From: DATKWV01 sp035529405
GTDB taxonomy: Bacteria; Planctomycetota; Phycisphaerae; Sedimentisphaerales; Anaerobacaceae
NCBI GenBank assembly: GCA_035529405.1
Contig: DATKWV010000124.1
Span: 1 to 13,561, forward strand
Reading direction: 5' to 3'
DNA: 13,561 nt
Under the pieces are notes generated by a model. It was not told where the DNA came from and did no database searches. It worked only from the letters and a program-made list of their open reading frames with translations. Positions within the stretch are counted from its first letter, which is position 1, and the number at the start of each line of letters is the position of its first letter. Of the stretch, positions 7,001 through 13,561 are shown in pieces. A program made the translations under genes and the position numbers.

Positions 7001-7681
7001 CTAATTATTAATATCCCGTTCGATTCGCCCGTCCAACAGGTGTATGACCCGCTGGGCCTTGGCCGCTATGGCCGTATCGTGGGTAACGACAATAATGGTT
7101 TTGCCCGCCTGGTGTAAACGCTCTAAAATCTGCAGTATCTCGGCACCGCTGGCACTGTCAAGGTTGCCGGTTGGTTCATCACCGAGCACTATGACAGGGT
7201 CGTTCGCAAGTGCCCTGGCAATCGCCACCCTCTGCTGCTGGCCTCCGCTTAACTGGAAGGGACGATGCCTGAGCCTGTCACCAAGCCCCACAAGCTCAGC
7301 CAGCTCCATCGCGCGCTGTGCGCTTCTGTGCTGCGAAAGACCCTGGTAGAACATCGGAAGCTCGATGTTTTCTGCAACATTAAGCTGGTCTATAAGATTG
7401 TACGATTGAAAAATAAATCCTATCTGTCTGCCCCGTATCGCCGACAGTTCGCCATCGTTGAGCTTTGATACATCCGTATCGTGCAGCAGGTATCGCCCGC
7501 TTGTGGGTCTGTCTAAACAGCCCAGCAGGTTAAGAAGCGTTGATTTGCCGGAGCCGCTGGGGCCCATAATCGCTATGTACTGACCTTCTTCTATCGCAAA
7601 GTCAACATCCCTTAAGGCGTGCACCCCAACCGCACCCAGCTGATATATCTTGCTCAATTTCTCGATGCTGACTACATCCAT
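7001..7681 (-). CDS. ABC transporter ATPase, MacB/LolD type
   Basis: A 226-residue nucleotide-binding subunit that powers the adjacent permease by ATP hydrolysis at the inner face of the cytoplasmic membrane. All motifs are intact: Walker A GPSGSGKST (40-48), Q-loop Q92 in FIFQSYNL, ABC signature LSGGQ (144-148) followed by QQRVAIARAL, Walker B VIVLGDE with catalytic E169, D-loop near NLDS and H-loop H201 in VVTHD. Sequence character is that of the LolD/MacB/FtsE branch. The start is ATG 7681, with a GAGG site about nine bases upstream and 16 bases after the adaptor stop. The open frame extends to 7765, but that extension overlaps the adaptor and has no family similarity that I can see. The stop TAG abuts the first possible start of the permease, so the two are probably translationally coupled. 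Confidence 0.96.
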   Translation of the reverse strand: MDVVSIEKLSKIYQLGAVGVHALRDVDFAIEEGQYIAIMGPSGSGKSTLLNLLGCLDRPTSGRYLLHDTDVSKLNDGELSAIRGRQIGFIFQSYNLIDQLNVAENIELPMFYQGLSQHRSAQRAMELAELVGLGDRLRHRPFQLSGGQQQRVAIARALANDPVIVLGDEPTGNLDSASGAEILQILERLHQAGKTIIVVTHDTAIAAKAQRVIHLLDGRIERDINN

Positions 7682-7697
7682 CGCAGAGGACCTCGGT

Positions 7698-9332
7698 TTA
7701 TGATTGTCCCGGCTCTGATTTGACTGCACGCGGCGGACTAAGCAGCACGTTTTCGGCCCCTTCAAGACCGCTTTTTATCTCGACGAAGTCGTCGTTGAAC
7801 AATCCCGTCTCAACCTCGCGCATCTGCGGCCCGCTGCCGGTATCCACATAACAGACCTTGGCTGCATCCTGAGTGACAACCGATTGTATCGGAACGCTCA
7901 AAACATCCTTAAGCTGCTCGATAATCACCTCGACCTTGGCGGTCATTCCCGTTTTAATAAACTCATGAGTGCCTTCGATACTGACATCGGTCGAATAAAC
8001 CTTTGAGCCCGAGCCGAGACTGAAAAAATCCTGCGGGTCAGCCAGGGGTGATTTCTTCAGCACCTCACCGGTAAAAACCTTATCCGGAAACGCAGCTATG
8101 ACAATTTTGGTTTTCTGCCCAATTTTAATCTTATCCACCCACGTCTCATGAATCTTTATCTTCACTTTCATCTGCGAAGTGTCGGGTATGGATATAATCT
8201 TCTGGCGTTCCCGAACCTCGGCCCCTATCTCAATCGGCCTGTTTCGTCTGGCCCACTCGTCCGTGCTTGATGAATACACCACCTGGCCCGGCGAAGGCGC
8301 CTTTATCACACAGGCCTCGACCTGCTTGCGAAGTTTGCTCACCCGCTCGACCTGCAGCAGGTATCTGGCCTTGGTGCTGTCGAGCTTGGCCTGTGCCTGC
8401 GCCAGTTTCGAACGCGCACGGGCCTCTATACGTTCCAGTTCTCGTTCGGCTTCCTGGTAGTCGCTGAGCAGTTTTTGCGCCTCTTTGGGAAATTCGTATC
8501 TTACAAACAAATCCTTGGCCGTTTCGGCCTTCTGCCAGGCGATGTCCTTTCGCTCTTTATCCAGCTTGTCGGCCTCAAGGTCGTTCTTTGAAACATAGTT
8601 CTTGGCTGCAAGCCTCTCCGTCCATTCCAGCTTGCTTTTTGCCAGCTCAATCTCCTGTTTCCGCAGGGAAATATCCCCGTCGAGTTCCCTCAGTCTCTGC
8701 AGTGCCTGTCCGCCCAGCTCGGGACTTTCCACCATTTCCGCAATTTTACCCTCCGTGCTTTCGGTGTCCGGTTCCATAGCCAGAATTTTCTCCGTCTCTG
8801 TCTGGCCGAGGTATTTCTGCAAATCCATCAGCGAGAATCTGACCTTCAGCACACCCGCCTTGATGTCGCTGTCGTTCTGCTTTTTCTGTATATCAAGTGC
8901 CTCTTCGGCTTCGGTATAAGCGGCCTTTTCGTTCAGAAAACTAATTTCCTGCTGGGTCAGTCTTTCCTGTATTTCTGAGGAATCCAGCTCCACCAGCACC
9001 TTGCCGTTGTTAACATCTTCCGGCGTAATCATTGTTCCCTCATCGACCAGAGTGATTATGGTGGTTCGGCCTTCGACCTCGGACTTGATGTCCTGTGCAT
9101 TTAGGGCTTCGATACTGCCGTTTTCGGTAACGCTTATAGTCAGGTCGCCTCTTCGTACCGCAAACAGACCCGTCCCGCCGCCCGAAGACCCTGACTTTAC
9201 GTCCTTGTTGCCGAAAAATACAAAACCGGCCACACCCCCAGCCATCAACACCAGAACCAGTATCCCAACACCCCATTTGCCCAGGCTTTTCTTGTCGTCT
9301 GCGCCGCTATTTTGTAAAATTGTTTTTTTCAT
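7698..9332 (-). CDS. HlyD/MacA-family periplasmic adaptor with long coiled-coil
   Basis: Membrane-fusion (adaptor) subunit that bridges the inner-membrane ABC transporter to the outer-membrane channel across the periplasm. It has 544 residues, well above the roughly 370 of E. coli MacA. A cytoplasmic N-terminus is followed by one membrane anchor (about 20-40). Next come the first lipoyl half (about 68-117), a long alpha-helical hairpin rich in E, K, A, L, Q and R (about 118-340), the second lipoyl half CVIKAPSPGQVVYSS (341-355) and a beta-barrel domain (about 388-470). The protein ends in a membrane-proximal domain containing VLSVPIQSVV. The extra length is in the hairpin, including an acidic stretch around 186-206. 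Such long adaptors seem common in planctomycetes (recollection, not checked). The start ATG 9332 has GAGG shortly upstream and lies 7 bases after the TolC-like gene. Confidence 0.93.
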   Translation of the reverse strand: MKKTILQNSGADDKKSLGKWGVGILVLVLMAGGVAGFVFFGNKDVKSGSSGGGTGLFAVRRGDLTISVTENGSIEALNAQDIKSEVEGRTTIITLVDEGTMITPEDVNNGKVLVELDSSEIQERLTQQEISFLNEKAAYTEAEEALDIQKKQNDSDIKAGVLKVRFSLMDLQKYLGQTETEKILAMEPDTESTEGKIAEMVESPELGGQALQRLRELDGDISLRKQEIELAKSKLEWTERLAAKNYVSKNDLEADKLDKERKDIAWQKAETAKDLFVRYEFPKEAQKLLSDYQEAERELERIEARARSKLAQAQAKLDSTKARYLLQVERVSKLRKQVEACVIKAPSPGQVVYSSSTDEWARRNRPIEIGAEVRERQKIISIPDTSQMKVKIKIHETWVDKIKIGQKTKIVIAAFPDKVFTGEVLKKSPLADPQDFFSLGSGSKVYSTDVSIEGTHEFIKTGMTAKVEVIIEQLKDVLSVPIQSVVTQDAAKVCYVDTGSGPQMREVETGLFNDDFVEIKSGLEGAENVLLSPPRAVKSEPGQS

Positions 9333-9339
9333 CCTGCCT

Positions 9340-10980
9340 CTATTTTACCAGCCACATCCCGTCAGGCCTTACCTGCAGAATACCAACATCCCGGAAAAAG
9401 GTCAATTTGGCAGTGGCATGTTTTATAAGTGCCGCCGTTAAGCTATTCTGCGCCGCTAAAAGGTCGTCCTGAGCCTCCAGCAGGTCACGGGCCCAGGTAC
9501 GCCCTGCGTCCAGCAGCATTGTTGTGCTCTCGACCCGGTCCTGGGCCAGCTTTACGCTGTTTTGTTGTATCTGGTAAAGCTGGGCGCTTTCCTTTAATTG
9601 CCGGTACGCATCGCGCACCTGCAGTTTTATAATATCCAGTTGTTCTTCGTACTGCCGCTGCTGCTGCTGTAATTCTATCAACTTCCCTCTATAGGCGTTC
9701 CGCTGCAGTTTGCGGTCCAGCGGCAAATCCGCCTCAAGGGCCGCCCCGTATCTGCCCTGGTGAAACCGCAGCCTGCTGAAATCCGTTTCAGGTGTTGAAT
9801 CTACGTTCAAATCGCCTGTGAGGTCAAGTTGCGGCCCAAGTCCCTCCTGGGCCAATATGACCTTTCGTACCACGTCATCGATCCTGTCAGCGGTGTTGGC
9901 CAGGTCCAGCCGTTCGAGAAGAGCCGTCTCAATCGCCTCGACAACCGTATAGTCCGGTTCGCTTACACCAGTCTTTTCCAGCGCCCCAAGCTCATTCTGG
10001 TCCAGTTCTATATCCGCATCTGTCGGTAAAGCAAGCTGCAGCTTGAAGGCATCGAGCTGCTGCTGGTAACTTTGAACGGCAGATACGTAATTGTCCCTTG
10101 CAGTAAGTACCCTCTGCTGGGCCTGGTCAACCTCAAAAAGCGTTTTGCGCCCGGCTTTGGCCTCCCATTCGAGCCGCTCCTTGGATTCCGCGACCATTTT
10201 ATAGTTGTTTTCTGCGTTTGTCACTGCGTCCCTTTTCTGCAGAACGCCGTAATATTCTGCCACTATTGAAACTACAAATTCCTTCCTGTAGCGGTTGAAA
10301 GAGCGTATCCGGTACAGAACCTCGCGTTCTGCCTGCGTTAGATTTTCCAAATCAACCTTTCCCCTGCTGGCGCCCAGCAGCGGAACGGCAACACTGGCCG
10401 TCAGCACCGAACCCAGGGACGTACGCGGGTCGCCGGTAAGAAACCTGAACCAGTCAACCGCCAGGGCCGTGCTGATTTCCAGCCCGCCTGCAAGCAGCTG
10501 CCTGTGGTCAAAGCCCAGGTCCTTATCTTGGGTATTGCCGGGGCCTTTTTCGCCCGTGTACAGGCTCACATCTTCGTTTTCGCCGGTCCTGGCATATTTG
10601 CCGCCGATAAACCCGAACCACTGCCTCGCGTAGTTATGACGCTCTGAACTTAAGCCCAATGCCGCCTGATAAAGCTCTTCTTTCTGCTTGCTGTAATTAC
10701 GGTTGTCTGCTGTGGCGAGCGCCACAGCCTGCGCAAGGCTTATAACACCCGACTCCGGAGCAGACGGGGCAATCTGTACATCAGCTCCTGCCGCCTGCAC
10801 ATCGCTTATCACGTAGTTGGTTTTTTGGCCGAAATCGGGGTGCCATTTGTTATCTATAATTTTATATACCTCCCGGTCGGCTTCGGCCTTAAAATGCTCG
10901 GTACCGCAGCCGCCGCTCAAAACCGCCGCTGCGCCGGTAGAAATAAATATCACCAGCCGTGCTGTGCACCTGAAAAGCAT
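9340..10980 (-). CDS. TolC-family outer-membrane efflux lipoprotein
   Basis: Outer-membrane channel subunit of the tripartite pump, first gene of its operon. The chosen start ATG 10980 gives 546 residues and is preceded by GGAG about eight bases upstream; an earlier in-frame start at 11004 is possible. The N-terminus is a signal peptide with a lipobox-like LSGGC, cysteine at 25, so it is probably lipid-anchored. The glycine at -2 with serine at -3 is not ideal, so this is likely rather than certain. After it come two repeats of the long-helix plus beta-strand plan usual for outer-membrane efflux proteins. The first begins at ISLAQAVALATADN and the second near VVEAIETALLERLDL, with helices rich in Q, A, L, R and E and a C-terminal helix ending ALIKHATAKLTFFRDVGIL. 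Together with the next three genes it forms a complete export route from cytoplasm to outside. Confidence 0.93.
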   Translation of the reverse strand: MLFRCTARLVIFISTGAAAVLSGGCGTEHFKAEADREVYKIIDNKWHPDFGQKTNYVISDVQAAGADVQIAPSAPESGVISLAQAVALATADNRNYSKQKEELYQAALGLSSERHNYARQWFGFIGGKYARTGENEDVSLYTGEKGPGNTQDKDLGFDHRQLLAGGLEISTALAVDWFRFLTGDPRTSLGSVLTASVAVPLLGASRGKVDLENLTQAEREVLYRIRSFNRYRKEFVVSIVAEYYGVLQKRDAVTNAENNYKMVAESKERLEWEAKAGRKTLFEVDQAQQRVLTARDNYVSAVQSYQQQLDAFKLQLALPTDADIELDQNELGALEKTGVSEPDYTVVEAIETALLERLDLANTADRIDDVVRKVILAQEGLGPQLDLTGDLNVDSTPETDFSRLRFHQGRYGAALEADLPLDRKLQRNAYRGKLIELQQQQRQYEEQLDIIKLQVRDAYRQLKESAQLYQIQQNSVKLAQDRVESTTMLLDAGRTWARDLLEAQDDLLAAQNSLTAALIKHATAKLTFFRDVGILQVRPDGMWLVK

Positions 10981-11041
10981 ATACCCTTCTCCACATCGCC
11001 CCAATCGGACAATACCGTTTTTGCCCGACTTATGTCATTTT

Positions 11042-11070
11042 ACGATAATAACTTATATAATAAAAGACAA
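11042..11070 (-). promoter_or_regulatory. Possible sigma-70-like promoter for the efflux operon
   Basis: On the minus strand TTGTCT (11070-11065) and TATCGT (11047-11042) are separated by 17 bases in a very A/T-rich stretch. Each matches four of six consensus bases. It would place a transcript start about 70 bases before the TolC-like ATG. An overlapping TATAAG is an alternative -10. Weak evidence, listed as a candidate only. Confidence 0.25.
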
Positions 11071-11313
11071 ATCCGGGATAAAAAACACACCCGCCGCTTT
11101 CCCGGCTGTGTAAGTCATTCATTAATCGCCGCTTAACCCTGGCTGATGCACCTTGTGGTTGCAAAAAAAACAGCCCTCAAATTTGCCTTGCCTTACCTGC
11201 TCAAAAGCTGTATAAGAAGATTTTCGCCTATGCTGGTGTTTCTGGTGAAAAAAATTATGATGTCGTTTTTTCAAAACGTGTCCGTACGACGTTAAATCTC
11301 GTAATAAAACATA

Positions 11314-11341
11314 TTGTCTGCAATGTGCAGTTATTGATAAG
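11314..11341 (+). promoter_or_regulatory. Possible promoter/operator for the PFOR gene
   Basis: TTGTCT (11314-11319) and GATAAG (11336-11341) lie 16 bases apart, each matching four of six sigma-70 consensus bases, about 35 bases before the PFOR ATG. The spacer contains a perfect inverted repeat CTGCA-ATG-TGCAG (11318-11330), which could be a regulator site or chance. It does not match a Rex operator. Candidate only. Confidence 0.25.
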
Positions 11342-11374
11342 TTCTTTTGTTTTTTCCTGAAGAAAGGCTGAAAA

Positions 11375-13561
11375 ATGACTCGCAAAATGCTCACCATTGA
11401 CGGCAACACTGCTGCGGCAACCGTGGCACATGCCACCAACGAAGTTATCGCTATTTACCCGATTACTCCCAGTTCGGCGATGGGTGAAATCGCCGACGCC
11501 AAATCCGCCGCCGGACAGACTAATATCTGGGGTACGGTCCCGTCGGTAACCGAAATGCAGTCTGAAGCCGGCGCCGCTGCCGCTGTTCACGGCGCATTGG
11601 CAACAGGCGCATTGACCACTACCTTTACCGCCTCGCAGGGCCTTTTGCTGATGATTCCGAGTATGTATAAGATTGCAGGCGAGCTGCTGCCGACCGTCTT
11701 TCACATCTCCGCCCGTGCCCTGGCCTGTCAGGCGCTTTCTATATTTGGAGACCATTCGGACGTAATGGCCTGTCGGCAGACCGGCTTTGCAATGCTGTGT
11801 TCGAGCAACGTACAGGAGGTCGGGGACTTTGCGCTTATTGCCCAGCAGGCAACGCTGGCTTGCCGGCTGCCGTTTTTGCATTTCTTCGACGGTTTCAGAA
11901 CAAGCCACGAGCTCCAGAAAGTCGAGGAAATAACTTTCGATGACATCAGGGCAATGATTGACGAGAAGTTAGTCGCCGCAGCCAAAAAAGCCGCCCTGAC
12001 ACCCGACCGGCCCATGATAAGCGGAACCGCCCAGAACCCGGATGTCTATTTCCAGGGCAGGGAAACCGTCAACAAGTACTACCTGGCTGTTCCGCAGATT
12101 GTACAGGATACTATGGACAAGTTCGCAAAGCTAATCGGCAGAAGTTATCACCTGTTCGATTATGTCGGAGCCCCGGACGCCGACAAGGTCATTGTTATTA
12201 TGGGCAGTGCCGCCGACACCGTCCACGAAACAGTCGAGTTCCTCACCTCCCAGGGTCAGAAAGTCGGTCTTGTAAAGGTCAGACTGTATCGGCCGTTCCT
12301 GATAAAACAGTTCGTCGATTGTCTGCCGAAGACCACAAGGAAAATCGCCGTACTCGACAGAACAAAGGAACCCGGCTCTCTCGGCGAGCCGTTATATCTC
12401 GATATTCGCACTGCTGTCGGGGAGGCAATGGCTGCAAAACAAACCGCCTTTGACGCCTACCCCGTGATTGTCGGCGGCAGGTACGGACTGGGCTCGAAGG
12501 AGTTTACCCCCGCAATGGTAAAGGCGGTCTTTGACAACCTCGATGCAAAAAAAACAAAGAGCAATTTTACCGTCGGAATAGTTGATGACGTTACACATAC
12601 AAGTCTGGACACGGACGAGTCCTTTGAGATTTCAGACGAAGGGCTGTTTTCTGCGATGTTTTACGGCCTTGGCTCGGACGGCACTGTGGGCGCAAACAGG
12701 AACTCCATTAAAATCATAGGCGAGCTTACCGATAATTACGCCCAGGCCTATTTCGTGTACGATTCCAAAAAAGCCGGTGCTGTCACCGTCTCGCACCTGA
12801 GATTCGGAAAAAAACCTATTCGAAGACCTTATTTGGTAAGCAAGGCCGACTTCATCGCGTGCCACAATACCAGTTTTCTCGAAAAATACGATCTGCTCTC
12901 ATGCGCCCGCGAAGGCGCAACTTTCCTGCTGACCACCTCCGCCGACAAAGACCACGTCTGGGACACCCTGCCGCAGGAAGTACAAAAACAGATAATTGAA
13001 AAAAAGCTGAAGTTCTACGTCATAGACGCCATCGCTCTTGCGCAGGAACTGGGCCTTGGCGCCCGAATCAATGTCATTATGCAGACGGCCTTTTTCAAAA
13101 TAAGCAGCATCATCGACCTCGATACCGCTGTAAAAGCCATCAAGGACGCGATACAGAAAACCTACGGCAAAAAGGGCCGCAAGGTGGTGGATATGAACAA
13201 TGCAGCTGTTGATGGTGCTCTGGAAAGGCTTTATGAAGTGCCCGTGCCCAACAAGGTTACAAGCAGTATAAAAATGCCGCCTGTTGTCCCCGATGATGTC
13301 CCCGATTTTGTTAAGGGCGTAACCGCAGAGATGATGGCGCTTCGCGGCGACAAATTGCCGGTAAGCAAAATGCCCGCGGACGGGAAATTCCCCACCGGTA
13401 CTACAAAATACGAAAAACGCAACATCGCGGTAAACATCCCCGCCTGGGAACCGCAGCTTTGCATTCAATGCGGAAGATGCTCATTAGTCTGTCCCCACGC
13501 CGCCATTAGAACGAAAATCTACGACAAAAAATATCTCGACAATGCCCCCCAAACGTACAAA
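11375..13561 (+). CDS. nifJ: Pyruvate:ferredoxin (flavodoxin) oxidoreductase, N-terminal 729 residues
   Basis: Catalyses CoA-dependent oxidation of pyruvate to acetyl-CoA and CO2 with reduction of ferredoxin or flavodoxin, using thiamine diphosphate and three 4Fe-4S clusters, in the cytoplasm. The frame is open to the last base, so the 3' part is missing; single-chain homologues have about 1170-1200 residues. ATG 11375 has AAAGG seven bases upstream. Domain I contains YPITPSSAMGE with T31, TEMQSEAGAA with E64, and FHISARALA with R114. These positions correspond to the pyruvate/thiamine-contacting Thr31, Glu64 and Arg114 described for the Desulfovibrio africanus enzyme. The frame continues through domain II (about 260-400), the YDSKKAG region and GARINVIMQTAFFKIS. 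It reaches the first cluster motif of the ferredoxin-like domain, C696-x2-C699-x2-C702-x3-C706-P. The second ferredoxin motif, the proximal-cluster cysteines and most of the thiamine domain lie beyond the edge. It marks an anaerobic, fermentative or acetogenic-style metabolism. Confidence 0.97.
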   Translation, partial: MTRKMLTIDGNTAAATVAHATNEVIAIYPITPSSAMGEIADAKSAAGQTNIWGTVPSVTEMQSEAGAAAAVHGALATGALTTTFTASQGLLLMIPSMYKIAGELLPTVFHISARALACQALSIFGDHSDVMACRQTGFAMLCSSNVQEVGDFALIAQQATLACRLPFLHFFDGFRTSHELQKVEEITFDDIRAMIDEKLVAAAKKAALTPDRPMISGTAQNPDVYFQGRETVNKYYLAVPQIVQDTMDKFAKLIGRSYHLFDYVGAPDADKVIVIMGSAADTVHETVEFLTSQGQKVGLVKVRLYRPFLIKQFVDCLPKTTRKIAVLDRTKEPGSLGEPLYLDIRTAVGEAMAAKQTAFDAYPVIVGGRYGLGSKEFTPAMVKAVFDNLDAKKTKSNFTVGIVDDVTHTSLDTDESFEISDEGLFSAMFYGLGSDGTVGANRNSIKIIGELTDNYAQAYFVYDSKKAGAVTVSHLRFGKKPIRRPYLVSKADFIACHNTSFLEKYDLLSCAREGATFLLTTSADKDHVWDTLPQEVQKQIIEKKLKFYVIDAIALAQELGLGARINVIMQTAFFKISSIIDLDTAVKAIKDAIQKTYGKKGRKVVDMNNAAVDGALERLYEVPVPNKVTSSIKMPPVVPDDVPDFVKGVTAEMMALRGDKLPVSKMPADGKFPTGTTKYEKRNIAVNIPAWEPQLCIQCGRCSLVCPHAAIRTKIYDKKYLDNAPQTYK

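Larger units (their letters stand above)
10981..11374. other. Divergent intergenic region between the efflux operon and the PFOR gene
   Basis: This 394-base gap must hold the promoters for both diverging transcripts. It is A/T-richer than the genes and contains no coding frame I would accept. Visible structures include an imperfect hairpin around 11086-11112 (ACAC and GCCG pairing with CGGC and GTGT), runs of A at 11163-11170 and 11250-11256, and a short inverted repeat at 11318-11330. No riboswitch, T-box or tRNA-like fold was recognised. Confidence 0.6.

Noticed and set aside
11086..11112. Hairpin in the divergent intergenic region considered as a terminator or riboswitch element
   Set aside because: The pairing is imperfect, no T run follows on either strand, no gene ends nearby, and no known riboswitch core is visible.
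11255..11908. Minus-strand 217-codon frame at the start of the PFOR gene
   Set aside because: Antisense to the PFOR N-terminus containing T31, E64 and R114; the translation has low-complexity Cys/Arg/His composition.
12899..13468. Minus-strand 189-codon frame near the right edge
   Set aside because: Antisense shadow of the PFOR gene, whose frame is continuous to the window end and carries the ferredoxin cluster motif.

Overview
The window looks like a piece of a chromosome from an anaerobic, Gram-negative bacterium, most likely a planctomycete of the Phycisphaerae / Sedimentisphaerales type. The reasons are a coenzyme-B12-dependent ribonucleotide reductase, a pyruvate:ferredoxin oxidoreductase, an anaerobe-style oxygen-defence set (diiron ferritin-like protein, flavoredoxin, rubredoxin), and a TolC / long-coiled-coil adaptor / MacB-type pump. 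The taxonomic assignment is inference from protein style, not a database result. No tRNA, rRNA, CRISPR array, insertion sequence or phage gene was seen. Gene density is high and nothing clearly marks horizontal transfer.

Left part, plus strand (1-2622): the C-terminal end of an unrecognised protein, a small basic protein of unknown function, and nrdJ (class II ribonucleotide reductase), whose product stops at the end of the catalytic core. About 160 bases after nrdJ there is a clear intrinsic terminator.

Middle part, minus strand (2632-5494): a four-gene redox cluster transcribed from high to low coordinates. The order is a two-ExxH ferritin-like diiron protein, a flavoredoxin-type flavin reductase, a 54-residue rubredoxin joined to it by an ATGA overlap, and zwf (glucose-6-phosphate dehydrogenase). 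The flavoredoxin-rubredoxin pair looks like a split version of the high-molecular-weight rubredoxin (Hrb) that feeds flavodiiron proteins. With zwf making reduced pyridine nucleotide, the set reads as an O2/peroxide/NO reduction chain plus its electron source.

Right-middle part, minus strand (5690-10980): a compact four-gene tripartite efflux operon in the order outer-membrane TolC-family lipoprotein, membrane-fusion adaptor, ABC ATPase and MacB/FtsX-type permease. Its genes abut or are separated by only 7-16 bases.

Right end, plus strand (11375-13561): a long frame encoding pyruvate:ferredoxin oxidoreductase that runs off the window. It is preceded by a 394-base divergent intergenic region carrying weak promoter candidates for both directions. 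I found no convincing new defence or mobile system. The points most worth checking are the redox cluster, the short NrdJ and the small basic protein in front of it.
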